This document shows positions 1 to 8,374 of a stretch of DNA of 64,000 nt, piece after piece. This DNA comes from an uncultured Anaerolineae bacterium (GTDB lineage Bacteria; Chloroflexota; Anaerolineae; J036; Brachytrichaceae). Location of the stretch: the NCBI GenBank assembly GCA_937927775.1, contig CALBEF010000040.1, forward strand, positions 20,957 through 84,956. The letters run 5' to 3'. Within the stretch, counting starts at the first letter, position 1. Every line of letters begins with the position of its first letter. Under the pieces are notes generated by a model, which saw only the letters and a list, made by a program, of their open reading frames with translations, ran no database searches and was not told where the DNA came from. A program made the position numbers and the translations under genes.

Positions 1-2
1 TC

Positions 3-785
3 CCCAGAGATTTCGACGCCGAGAAATGGAAGAAGGGGACGCGCGAGGAGATGTTGCAGGAGCTGCAGGCGATGGCAGCCGCGCGCTACGACGCCGGCCT
101 GAAAGAGTTCGGCCAGGTGTTGTTGACACAGATGAAGCTGGCGAATGTCTCGCTGGCGACTATGCGCGAAAGCCGCGACCCGTTCATGCGCAACGTTTAC
201 ACCTGGGCCAGGATTCATCTGGGCGACGCGCTGACGCCGGAGCTGGAAGCGTTGCCGTTGAACGAAATCCCCGCCGACTATGCCGAGGCCGTCAACAATG
301 CTTTTACCGATGGCGTGCGCCTGACGCGCGACCGGCTGATCCTCATCCAGACCGTCGATCAGTTCTGGGTGCGCCACCTGACTGATCTGGACGAGTTGCG
401 CGAGGGCATCGGCCTGCGCGCCTACGCGCAGCGCGACCCGCTGGTGTCGTTCCGCACCGAGGCCAGCAACATGTATGCCGACATGCTGGACGCCGTGAGG
501 CGGCAGGTGTCGCAGCGCATCTTCAATGTTCAGTTCAACGTGCCGCAGCCGACGCAACGACAGCAGCGCCAGGCGGCGCAGCAGTTGCAGCGCGCGGCGG
601 CCAGCCGGCCGCAGAACCTGCGCGCCTCTGGCGGGAGCGCCGCCTCGGCGACCAGGGCGACGCCGGTGAAAGTGCCGGCCGGCCAGAAGGTGGGTCGCAA
701 TGACGTGTGCCCGTGGTGCGACAGCGGCAGGAAAGTCAAGCACTGCTCCTGCGAAGGGGCGCGCAAATTCAGGGGCGAGTTGTAG
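3..785 (+). CDS. secA: Preprotein translocase subunit SecA, C-terminal part (left end cut by window)
   Basis: The reading frame is open from the left edge and ends at a TAG. It encodes about 260 residues of the SecA C-terminal region: the helical wing/scaffold part (motif DQFWVRHLTDLDELREGI), a low-complexity Gln/Ala linker, and a terminal SEC-C zinc motif. SecA is the ATPase motor that pushes unfolded preproteins through SecYEG. The zinc motif reads GRNDVCPWCDSGRKVKHC, so the first two cysteines are separated by two residues rather than the usual one (CxC). The internal ATG at 51 is not the start, because SecA-like sequence continues upstream of it. A yajC gene (another Sec-translocon component) lies about 10 kb downstream. 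Confidence 0.95.
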   Translation, partial: PRDFDAEKWKKGTREEMLQELQAMAAARYDAGLKEFGQVLLTQMKLANVSLATMRESRDPFMRNVYTWARIHLGDALTPELEALPLNEIPADYAEAVNNAFTDGVRLTRDRLILIQTVDQFWVRHLTDLDELREGIGLRAYAQRDPLVSFRTEASNMYADMLDAVRRQVSQRIFNVQFNVPQPTQRQQRQAAQQLQRAAASRPQNLRASGGSAASATRATPVKVPAGQKVGRNDVCPWCDSGRKVKHCSCEGARKFRGEL

Positions 786-802
786 CCGGCAGGGCGAAAC
801 CT

Positions 803-1651
803 ATGCGCGTTGTTCACCTGCTCAGCGACGGTGTCAGCTACTGGGACGGCGGCGGGGCGTTTGGTCTGGTGCCACGCCCGAAGTGGATGAAGATTCTCCC
901 GCCGGATGAGCACAATCGCGTGCCGCAGGAACTGCGTTGCGCGCTGATCCAGGCTGACGGGCAAAACATCCTGGTCGATTGCGGCGTCGGGGACAAACCG
1001 AACGACGTGATTGCCACGCAGTATGAGGTGCGCCGGCCACACGGTCATTTGTTGGACGATCTGGCCCGGCGCGGCCTGGCCCCCGAAGATATCCATGCGG
1101 TGATCCTGACCCATCTGCATGGCGACCACGCCGGCTGGGCCACGCGGCTGGCCGATCACACATCTGCCTGCCGGCCCACTTTTCCCAATGCGCGCTACTA
1201 CGTTCAACGTCAGGAGTATTACGACGCGACCCACACCAACGAGCGCACGCGCAACACCTACTTTCCGGAAAACTACACGCCGCTGGCGCAGGCCGGCGTG
1301 TTGACGCTGCTCGACGGCGAAGCGGAGATTGCGCCGGGTGTGCGCGCTGTGCCCACGCCGGGTCATACGGCAGGACACCAGTCAGTAGTGGTCGAGTCCG
1401 AGTCCGAATCCCATCCGCCTGTTCTGATTCTGGGCGATCTGGCAACGTACATGATCCAGTTCGCCCGCCTGCCGTGGGTGACGGCCTACGATGTGTTGCC
1501 GCTCGTCACCATCGAGACCAAGCGCGCCTGGCAGCAGTGGGCGCGCGCGCGCGAGGCTGTGCTGGTCTCGCCGCACGACACGCAGATACCGGTTGGCCGG
1601 CTGGTGAAAACAGACAAGGGTTTCTTCGAGGTTCAGCCTGCGGCGCTGTGA
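803..1651 (+). CDS. MBL-fold metallo-hydrolase (lactonase-like)
   Basis: This is a 282-residue metallo-beta-lactamase-fold hydrolase. The zinc motif HLHGDHAG is complete, followed by the later ligands in PTPGHTAGH and GDLA, and a C-terminal SPHD. The arrangement resembles the AHL lactonase/N-acyl hydrolase branch of the superfamily, but the substrate cannot be read from sequence. The ATG at 803 is preferred over the longer ORF start at 707, because the extension overlaps the secA 3' end. The spacing to secA is 17 bp on the same strand, so co-transcription is possible. Confidence 0.85.
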   Translation: MRVVHLLSDGVSYWDGGGAFGLVPRPKWMKILPPDEHNRVPQELRCALIQADGQNILVDCGVGDKPNDVIATQYEVRRPHGHLLDDLARRGLAPEDIHAVILTHLHGDHAGWATRLADHTSACRPTFPNARYYVQRQEYYDATHTNERTRNTYFPENYTPLAQAGVLTLLDGEAEIAPGVRAVPTPGHTAGHQSVVVESESESHPPVLILGDLATYMIQFARLPWVTAYDVLPLVTIETKRAWQQWARAREAVLVSPHDTQIPVGRLVKTDKGFFEVQPAAL

Positions 1652-1676
1652 ACGCGCTGCTCATTTTTTCATCGCA

Positions 1677-2231
1677 ATGTCATTCCAGATCATCCCCCTT
1701 GCCATTCCCGATGTTGTGGTGATTCAGCCCCGTTCATTCCCCGACAACCGGGGATTCTTTCGCGAGCTGTTCAAGGCGTCGGCGTTTGCCGGTCTGGGAC
1801 TGCCGGCGCACTTCGTTCAGGATAACTTCTCACACTCCGTTCGCGGCGTCTTGCGCGGTCTGCACTATCAGAAGAACCCGGCTGCGCAGGGCAAGCTGAT
1901 CTGCGTGGCGCATGGCGAAATCTATGATGTCGCCGTCGATATTCGCAAAGGGTCGCCCACCTACGGGCGCTGGGCAGGTGAGACGCTCTCTGCCGACAAT
2001 GGTCGTTTGCTGTATGTCCCGCCCGGTTTTGCGCACGGCTTTTGCGTGTTGAGCGACGCGGCCAGCGTGCTCTACAAAGTGACGGCGGAGTGGAACGGCG
2101 CGCTGGAAGCCGGCGTGCGCTGGGATGACGCCGAGATCGGCGTGGCGTGGCCGATAAGCAGCCCGATCCTCTCGGCCAAAGATGCCGCGCTGCCGGCGCT
2201 GAAGGACGCCGACAACAATTTCGTGCACTGA
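1677..2231 (+). CDS. rfbC: dTDP-4-dehydrorhamnose 3,5-epimerase family protein
   Basis: The 184-residue cupin protein matches RmlC/RfbC in length and motifs: RGFFRELF near the N-terminus, FVQDNFSHS, the catalytic-region GVLRGLHYQ, and YVPPGFAHGF. RmlC epimerises dTDP-4-keto-6-deoxyglucose at C3 and C5 in dTDP-L-rhamnose synthesis for surface polysaccharide. The other rml genes are not in the window, so the exact sugar product is uncertain. It starts with ATG 26 bp after the MBL gene, on the same strand. Confidence 0.92.
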   Translation: MSFQIIPLAIPDVVVIQPRSFPDNRGFFRELFKASAFAGLGLPAHFVQDNFSHSVRGVLRGLHYQKNPAAQGKLICVAHGEIYDVAVDIRKGSPTYGRWAGETLSADNGRLLYVPPGFAHGFCVLSDAASVLYKVTAEWNGALEAGVRWDDAEIGVAWPISSPILSAKDAALPALKDADNNFVH

Positions 2232-2356
2232 GGCCGGCGGGCCAATGCCGGTTTACAGACGCATGGGCATGTTTGGGCAAGCCAGCGGCTTGCCCTGCAA
2301 AGTGCGCTGAGGCCGGCGGGCCAATGTCGCCGGCCCACTGACAAAGGATAGAGCAC
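2231..2356. repeat. Spacer with direct repeat and GGGCAAGCC palindrome
   Basis: The rfbC-SBP spacer holds two copies of TGAGGCCGGCGGGCCAATG, the first overlapping the rfbC stop. Between them is a 9-bp perfect inverted repeat, GGGCAAGCC / GGCTTGCCC, at 2275-2295. The same hairpin recurs at 47562-47585, so it looks like a dispersed REP-like element. There is no T-run that would make it a typical terminator. Confidence 0.7.
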
Positions 2357-3685
2357 ATGAGCAAACGAACAGCGCGCGCACTGTCTGTGCCCTGGCGATT
2401 GTTCGCAGCGGTTGCGCTTGTAGTCGGCGTGGTGGCGTGCGCGCCCGCTTCTCCTGATGGCGCAGTCGTCATTCTTTGGCATACGCTGTCCGGTCGTCAC
2501 GAGCGCGCGCTGTTGAACCTCATCGACCGTTGGAATCGCGGCAACCCGGCCGGGATTACAGTTGTTCCCGAGCGGCGCGACCCCGCTGCGTTGCGCGCCG
2601 GCGTGCTGAACGGCGCAGCGCGAAACGCCCTGCCCAATCTGCTGCTGGTGTCACCTTCGCAGGCGGCTGTCTATCATCAGCGCGGCATTCTGGCGCCGCT
2701 GGACTCGTACATGACCAGCGGCAGTCCTGCCACTGGATGGGGCGCGGCCGATCGCAGCGATCTCTATCCCTTCATCTTCGCGGCCGGCCGAACGACCGGC
2801 GCAGACAGCGCCACAATCGGGATTCCGTTTGGCGGCGTCGCGCGGGTGATGTTGTCCAACCTGGACTGGCTCCGGTCGATCAACATCGATGCCATGCCGG
2901 CCGACTGGGAGCAGTTTGACGCGGCGTGCGCCGGCGCCACGGATCGCTCCAGGGGAACGTTGTGCTTTGGCGCCGACACCAGCAGCGCTGTGTTCGAGGA
3001 GTGGCTGTACGCCCACGGGGGAAGCCTCATCGCGCAGAATGACGAGGGCATACAACTGCTGACGCCGGCAGCCGGTGAAGCGATCGGCCGGCTCAGCGCA
3101 TACGTGCGCAACAATCAGGCCTACCGCGTGAACAGTCAGCGCCAGAGCCGGGATGATTTCACCGCCGGACGGGTCATCTTTGCATTTGATTGGAGCGATC
3201 AGATCGGCCTGTATCGCAACCTGATTCGTGAGCGGGCCAATTTCGCCTGGGATATCAGCCTGCTGCCGGCAACGCGGACCGGGTCCGCACTGCTGGAACG
3301 GGGAACTGCGTATCGCGCCCCGCTATGGGTGGTGACGAAGGCCGACGATGCGCGGCAGTTGGCCGCCTGGCGCTTCATTCGCTGGCTTACCGATGCGCCC
3401 CAGACTGTCGAGTGGGCCGTTGAGACCGGCGAATTGCCGGCCCGCGTCTCGGCCATCAATGTGATGGCCGGCCAGGCGCCTGTTGATCCATCGACGGCGT
3501 CGTTGCTGAAGACTATTGCGCCGGCAGCCCGGCCAGAGCCGCTGATCGGCGGGTGGGGATGCATCCAGGGTGTTCTCGCCAGCAGCCTGCGCCAGGTGTT
3601 TGACGGCCAGCCGGTCACGGACACTTTGCAGGTCGCGCAGTCCACTGCGCAACACGAGATTGACTTCGACTGCTCGCTGCAATAG
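2357..3685 (+). CDS. Extracellular solute-binding lipoprotein, family 1 (sugar-type)
   Basis: The 442-residue precursor starts with a basic n-region, a hydrophobic stretch and a lipobox ending VVAC (Cys about residue 28), so it should be lipid-anchored outside the membrane. The mature part begins VILWHTLSG, typical of family 1 carbohydrate-binding proteins, and continues with the family pattern of an N-lobe, hinge and C-lobe (AGRVIFAFDWSDQIG; AAWRFIRWLT). Such proteins deliver ligand to an ABC permease. No permease or ATPase gene is adjacent, so the partner must be elsewhere. The ligand is unknown. Confidence 0.85.
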   Translation: MSKRTARALSVPWRLFAAVALVVGVVACAPASPDGAVVILWHTLSGRHERALLNLIDRWNRGNPAGITVVPERRDPAALRAGVLNGAARNALPNLLLVSPSQAAVYHQRGILAPLDSYMTSGSPATGWGAADRSDLYPFIFAAGRTTGADSATIGIPFGGVARVMLSNLDWLRSINIDAMPADWEQFDAACAGATDRSRGTLCFGADTSSAVFEEWLYAHGGSLIAQNDEGIQLLTPAAGEAIGRLSAYVRNNQAYRVNSQRQSRDDFTAGRVIFAFDWSDQIGLYRNLIRERANFAWDISLLPATRTGSALLERGTAYRAPLWVVTKADDARQLAAWRFIRWLTDAPQTVEWAVETGELPARVSAINVMAGQAPVDPSTASLLKTIAPAARPEPLIGGWGCIQGVLASSLRQVFDGQPVTDTLQVAQSTAQHEIDFDCSLQ

Positions 3686-3781
3686 ACTTGGTGTCAATCA
3701 AAGTTGGTTATTTTTGCCACACCGGGCGCGCGCAATCAGGCGGGGTGGATGCGCAGCCCGCCTGGCGCGAGGCATGAGACG

Positions 3782-4834
3782 ATGGTACAGGAATTTCCAC
3801 TGGCGGCCTATTCGGACGACCCGATCTACAACATGAAGGCGGCCACCCAGCGCACCGGGATTCCTGCGGCGACCCTGCGCGCCTGGGAGCGCCGGTATAA
3901 AGTGCTGGAACCCAGCCGCACCGAGGGCAACTACCGGCTCTACTCCGACCGCGACATCGCCATTTTGATCTGGTTGAAGGCGCAGCTCGATGCCGGCTTG
4001 AGTATCAGCCGGGCGGTTGCGCTGCTCGAACGGCTTCGCGCAGACATGGATATGAAGACGCTGCGGACTGGGTCCGCACCGGCTGCCGACGAAGCGCCGC
4101 CCGGCGCAATTCCCTCTGGCGTGGCAATCTCGGCAACGCCGCAGACAAGCCGGGCAGCCCATGCGTTGCACACGTGGATGGACAAGCCCGACACCGCCAC
4201 GGCGCAGACCTGGGATCGTCTGAAGGCTGCGCTTTACGCCGCGCTGACCCGGATGGACGAACAGGCGGCCAGTGTCACTCTGGCCGAGGCATTTGCGTTG
4301 TACCCGGTCGAGACTGTTTGCATGCATGTCATCACCCCGTGCATGGTGGCAATCGGCCAGGATTGGTTCGACGGCAAGATCTCTGTCGTGACGGAGCACT
4401 TTGCCACAGCATATCTGATGGGCCGGCTGCTGGCGCTGTTGAACGCGCAGCCGGTTCATCAAGGCCCCCTCGCGCTCATCGGTTGCGCGCCCACCGAGCG
4501 CCACGAGGTCGGGGCGATGATGGTGGCGTTGCTGTTGCGGCGCGCCGGCTATAACGTGCGCTACCTTGGCTCGGACATCCCCCTGGTGGAACTGGCGCGC
4601 GCAGTGCGGGAGTTGAAGCCCCGCGTGCTGGCGGTGTCCGCCATGATGTCCGAATCCGCGCAGTTTCTGCTCGACCTCCCGCGCCATCTCGCAAACGAAT
4701 CGTCCCGCACTCAGCTCGTGTTCGGCGGCCGGGCATTTTCCATTAACCGCGATCTCGCCGCCCATCTCAACGACAGCATTGTTGCGACGGATATCGTGGA
4801 CGGCATTGCCCGGATCGAGCGGCTGCTGTCTTGA
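3782..4834 (+). CDS. MerR-type regulator with B12-binding domain (CarH-like)
   Basis: The 350-residue protein has an N-terminal MerR helix-turn-helix (MKAATQRTGIPAATLRAWERRY), then a linker and a cobalamin-binding module. The helical part contains W-FDGKISVVT-EH, an exact W-x9-EH spacing, which is the signature of adenosylcobalamin photoreceptors such as CarH. The Rossmann part contains ERHEVGAMM, matching the E/D-x-H-x-x-G base-off B12 motif. CarH proteins repress carotenogenic genes in the dark and are released by light. No carotenoid gene is adjacent. ATG 3782 is chosen over the ORF start at 3704, which would add a non-MerR extension. The gene converges on the TolB-like gene with 25 bp between them. 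Confidence 0.88.
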   Translation: MVQEFPLAAYSDDPIYNMKAATQRTGIPAATLRAWERRYKVLEPSRTEGNYRLYSDRDIAILIWLKAQLDAGLSISRAVALLERLRADMDMKTLRTGSAPAADEAPPGAIPSGVAISATPQTSRAAHALHTWMDKPDTATAQTWDRLKAALYAALTRMDEQAASVTLAEAFALYPVETVCMHVITPCMVAIGQDWFDGKISVVTEHFATAYLMGRLLALLNAQPVHQGPLALIGCAPTERHEVGAMMVALLLRRAGYNVRYLGSDIPLVELARAVRELKPRVLAVSAMMSESAQFLLDLPRHLANESSRTQLVFGGRAFSINRDLAAHLNDSIVATDIVDGIARIERLLS

Positions 4835-4859
4835 CAGACGCCTTGCCTGAGCGGCGCCG

Positions 4860-6272
4860 TCACGGCGTCCAGGCGGGGATGGTCGCGTCTGCGGCCAGCA
4901 CGCGTTGCTCTGCAAGCCCCGGCGCCGGCGCGACCCGAATCAACCACACCTCGGGTCGCGCATTGGGCGCGCGCAAGTTGTTGCGCACGGCCGCAATCCA
5001 TGTTTCGTCCGGGCTCCATCTCAGACCGCCGTAACTGTATTCCGGCTGATCGGTCAGTGGGCGGGCCTGGGCAGTGTTGTCGGCCTGACTGACCCACACC
5101 TGCGGCCCCAGCGACACAAAGCCGGCTCCGGTTCGTATCGACTGACGGCTGAACGCAATCCATGCGCCGGAAGGCGACCATGTAATCGAAGCGTCATTGG
5201 TCGTCGTCAGGGCTGTGACCGGGGTAATCACGTTCATCACCAGGTCGGCGCGCAACATCTGGCTGAACTGACCCGTGTCCACAGCCACCAGCTCGGGGTA
5301 GATCAACTGGTTGCCATCGGGCGACCAGGCGCCGGAGTCGCCCAGCACGCTCGGCAATTGGATGATCTCGCCCGATTGCGTATCGACGACGGTAATCGCG
5401 CTTTCCAGCGGGTCGTAGTATGAGAGCCTGTCGCCCAGCGGCGCCCAGCGCGGCAGGAAGCCGAGTTTCTGGCTCTCGCCGGCCTGGTCGCCGCCAAAAA
5501 GAGGCGCAGCCTGGCGCGTGCTGACATCGACGAGCCAGATGCGCGCCGGCCCCGGCGAGCGACCGATGGCGCCGTCTATCAGCGTGCGTCGCTCGAATGC
5601 GATGCGCGTCCCGTCGGCAGCCCAGGCGGGTGACTGGCAGACCTGCTGATCGCAGGCGACGAGCAGTTCGCGCCGGCTGCCGTCGAGCTGGATCAGCCAC
5701 AGATCGCGGACGCCGGAATCGTCGCGGTTGGCGCTGTACACGATGCGCGCGCCGTCGGGGCTGATGGCAAAGTCGAACACGCCATACGGCTCAGACGTGA
5801 TCTGGCGGGGCGGGGTCGCGCCGTCTATCTCTGCCAGGTAGAGGTTGCCGGCATCGAGCGCGGGCGAGAGGTAGACTACGCGCGGGTGGCCGGTGCGAAA
5901 AGACCACTGCGTGTCGCGCAACAGCAGCCGGCCGCGCGCGCTGCGGGCGCCGGCCTCGATCGTCACAGTGTAGGCAGTGTCGGGCTGCAAAGGGCCGGCC
6001 GGCACAAATAGCGCCGTGTTCCCATTCCAGCGCAGCGCCCCGCTGATCTGCGGAGACAGGCGCACCCGGCCTTCGAGCGAGTCGGCAACCATCGCTTCGC
6101 TGAAGGTGAAAGAAAGGGCAGATCGAATGGCGACCGATTCGGCCCCGGCTGCCGGTGTGGCGCGTGTGATCTGCACGCCTACCTGATCGCCGCGCCACAG
6201 AATGATGCCGATCACGCAGGCGATTGCGGCCATCGCAGAGAGCGCGGCGCGATCCAGGCGATCGAGTGTCAT
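4860..6272 (-). CDS. TolB-like beta-propeller protein with N-terminal Ig-like domain
   Basis: The product is about 470 residues. It has an N-terminal membrane segment (AALSAMAAIACVIGIILW), then a bacterial Ig-like domain (FTFSEAMV, LQPDTAYTVTI). After that come repeated WD40-like/PD40 blades (FAISPDGARIVYSAN, PAWAADGTRIAFE, WSPDGNQLIYPE, WSPDETWIAAVRN). The combination predicts an anchored extracytoplasmic beta-propeller. No enzymatic motif is visible and the function is unknown. The M at 6272 (MTLDRLDRAAL) is preferred to the ORF start at 6296. It lies 41 bp downstream of the histidine phosphatase gene, on the same strand. Confidence 0.75.
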   Translation of the reverse strand: MTLDRLDRAALSAMAAIACVIGIILWRGDQVGVQITRATPAAGAESVAIRSALSFTFSEAMVADSLEGRVRLSPQISGALRWNGNTALFVPAGPLQPDTAYTVTIEAGARSARGRLLLRDTQWSFRTGHPRVVYLSPALDAGNLYLAEIDGATPPRQITSEPYGVFDFAISPDGARIVYSANRDDSGVRDLWLIQLDGSRRELLVACDQQVCQSPAWAADGTRIAFERRTLIDGAIGRSPGPARIWLVDVSTRQAAPLFGGDQAGESQKLGFLPRWAPLGDRLSYYDPLESAITVVDTQSGEIIQLPSVLGDSGAWSPDGNQLIYPELVAVDTGQFSQMLRADLVMNVITPVTALTTTNDASITWSPSGAWIAFSRQSIRTGAGFVSLGPQVWVSQADNTAQARPLTDQPEYSYGGLRWSPDETWIAAVRNNLRAPNARPEVWLIRVAPAPGLAEQRVLAADATIPAWTP

Positions 6273-6313
6273 TTTTGGCGACGCTCCGGGGCACATGGGC
6301 GCGCGATCCGGCG

Positions 6314-7030
6314 TTACGCCAGTTGCACAACCTGGTTCACGTTCAGGACGCTGACGAACCGGTTGCCGGTCTTGTGATCTGCGCCAATCATGATCGCGCT
6401 GATCGATGCCGGCGAGATGGCCAGGCGCTGGAAATTATCGAACGGCATGCCGAGGAAATGCGCCAATGCGGCGCGGATGGGGTCGGCGTGCATGATGACC
6501 GCGATGACCGGCGGCGGCATGTTCGGCTGTGGATCTGCGCCGGCGCTAACGTCGCCGTTTTCCTGTGTTGCGTCCGCCCGGGGCGGTGGTTCGGGGTCTG
6601 GATGGCAGGCGGCGATTTGCTCCAGCGCCGCCACCACCCGTTGTTGCATACCGGCCAGGCATTCGCCGTTGGGAAAGCAGGCTTCAGAGGGCCTGGTCTG
6701 AACGACCTTCCAAAGATCGCGGGTGTCCGGCGCATCGCCCAGGTCTTTGGTGGGCCGGCCGGTCAGGTCGCCGGTGTCGGTGTCGGCCAGGTCGGGTCGG
6801 ATGACGATGCTGAGGCCGTGCGGGGCAGCTACCCGCCAGGCGGTCTCGATGGCGCGCTCGAGGTGGCTGGCGTAGACAGCATCCAGCTTTCGATCCTTGA
6901 GGAATCGGCCCAGCGACTCGGCTTGCGCCCTGCCTTCGTCGTTGAGGTGAATGTTGGCGGTCTGGCCCGGCAGCCGGCCGGTTTTCACAAAGTCGTTGGT
7001 TGCGTGTCGGATCAGGAGTAGTACAGGCAC
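6314..7030 (-). CDS. Histidine phosphatase (phosphoglycerate mutase-like) family protein
   Basis: This 238-residue branch-1 histidine phosphatase begins VPVLLLIRHATND, where RHA carries the phospho-accepting His. The second catalytic His is in VIAVIMHADPIRAAL. HLNDEGRAQAESLG and YASHLERAIETA are further family motifs. The substrate is not defined and could be a small phospho-metabolite or a sugar phosphate. The GTG at 7030 is chosen because upstream codons of the longer ORF are a shadow of the LysM peptidase gene. A roughly 40-residue Pro-rich insertion (DPEPPPRADATQENG) precedes the C-terminal part. Confidence 0.85.
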   Translation of the reverse strand: MPVLLLIRHATNDFVKTGRLPGQTANIHLNDEGRAQAESLGRFLKDRKLDAVYASHLERAIETAWRVAAPHGLSIVIRPDLADTDTGDLTGRPTKDLGDAPDTRDLWKVVQTRPSEACFPNGECLAGMQQRVVAALEQIAACHPDPEPPPRADATQENGDVSAGADPQPNMPPPVIAVIMHADPIRAALAHFLGMPFDNFQRLAISPASISAIMIGADHKTGNRFVSVLNVNQVVQLA

Positions 7031-7082
7031 GGGCGCTATTGTAGACGAGACGCGCTGCGGGGCGTGATGCGGCGGTTGCCGA

Positions 7083-8291
7083 CTATGGCAGATAGTACAA
7101 GGGATTCTGGAGCACCCCGCCGTACCGAATCTCGAAGTGCAGGTGCGGGCCGGTTGAGCGGCCGGTGCTGCCCATGGCGGCGATGATCTGGCCGCGCGCA
7201 ACCGGCTGGCCGGGGTCAACGTAATAGGCGCTAAGGTGGGCGTACACGGTCACAAAACCGTTGCCGTGGTTAATCATGACCATGTAACCATAGCCGGTGC
7301 CGTCCCAGCCGGCAAAGCTGACGTAGCCACTGTCCGCCGCGCCAATAGGGATGCCGATGGCGTTGGCAATGTCCAGGGCCTGATGCCCCCACCAATATCC
7401 CTGCGAGATGTAGCCGTTGGTCGGCCACTGGAATGTGCCGCTGGCCGCGACTCTGACGGGGGCGCCGGTGTACGCGCTGGCCGCATACGAATTGGTCGGT
7501 TGTTGCGCAACACGCGGCTTGAACGGTTTAACGCCCCTGGGGACGACGATTTTCTGTCCTGGCAACAGGTTCGAGGCGTCTGATAGCGCGTTGAGCGGCG
7601 AGGCGACGATGTCTTCCACCTTTGCTTTGAATTTGGAAGCGATGCTGTCCAGGGTGTCCTCTTCCTGCACGGTATACCAGATGCCATCTGTGGGCAGCAC
7701 ATACAACACCTGGCCGATGTCCAGCCGGTCGGGTGTCTCTTCGACGGCTTCATTTGACCAGACCAGGGTCGAGGGTTGCAGGCCGAACCGCACCGCAATG
7801 GCTTCGACTGTGTCGCCCGGCTGAACGGTGTAGGTGATGATGCCGGCGCGCGCCTCGGTTGGCCTGCTCGTGTCCGCCACGGCCAGCCGCGAGAGTAACC
7901 CGCCGTCCTGATTGTTCACCGCAGCGTAGGTCTGAAAGCGCTCTGGCGAGTAGACAGGGCCGCCTCCGATCTGGTCGTCGGCTGTGCGGCCATCCCCCTC
8001 GGTCGGCGAGGCCGCCGCCGGCTGGCTCGATGGCAGCGCCCCGGCTATGGCGGCGGGGCCGGTCATCTGCGCGCCGGCCAGGACGATGGCCAGGAGCGCC
8101 ACAGCCACGATGGCGATGTGCGAGGTGTACCGGCTGATCAGCACCAGCAGCCGCCAGCGAATCTCCTCTGAGCGAAGATGTTGCCGGACGAGACGCCGTG
8201 TCGCGCGCGCGCGCGTGATCACCTGCGCCGAGTCCCGGATGAGGATGAGAGCGTGCGGACCTGGTCCGCTTCGTCGTTGCGTCGGTAGCAC
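7083..8291 (-). CDS. LysM-M23 peptidase, second of a tandem pair
   Basis: The product is about 402 residues. It has one N-terminal membrane segment (IAIVAVALLAIVLAGAQ), two LysM repeats (YTVQPGDTVEAIAVRFG and YTVQEEDTLDSIASKF), and a C-terminal M23 domain. The M23 zinc motifs are intact: H-x3-D in GHQALD and H-x-H in GPHLHFEIR. It is predicted to be anchored and to cleave peptidoglycan cross-links or act in cell separation. The 678-aa ORF in the track (to 9119) is wrong at its N-terminus, where it reads the neighbour gene out of frame. GTG 8291 with AAGG about 8 nt upstream gives a length matching the paralogue. Confidence 0.85.
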   Translation of the reverse strand: MLPTQRRSGPGPHALILIRDSAQVITRARATRRLVRQHLRSEEIRWRLLVLISRYTSHIAIVAVALLAIVLAGAQMTGPAAIAGALPSSQPAAASPTEGDGRTADDQIGGGPVYSPERFQTYAAVNNQDGGLLSRLAVADTSRPTEARAGIITYTVQPGDTVEAIAVRFGLQPSTLVWSNEAVEETPDRLDIGQVLYVLPTDGIWYTVQEEDTLDSIASKFKAKVEDIVASPLNALSDASNLLPGQKIVVPRGVKPFKPRVAQQPTNSYAASAYTGAPVRVAASGTFQWPTNGYISQGYWWGHQALDIANAIGIPIGAADSGYVSFAGWDGTGYGYMVMINHGNGFVTVYAHLSAYYVDPGQPVARGQIIAAMGSTGRSTGPHLHFEIRYGGVLQNPLYYLP

Positions 8292-8374
8292 GGTAGAGCC
8301 TTGAGGGGGGAGTATAGTACAGCGGCGCAAGCAACCCGCCATGCGGCGCATGTGCGGGGCCTGCGCGGCTGAAT

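Noticed and set aside
530-1378. 282-aa minus-strand ORF
   Set aside because: It is antisense to secA and the MBL gene, is Arg/His-rich and has no recognisable domain. It is a typical high-G+C shadow ORF.
3698-4915. 405-aa minus-strand ORF
   Set aside because: It is the complement of the MerR/B12 gene, whose motifs are unambiguous. The minus frame has only shadow-type composition.
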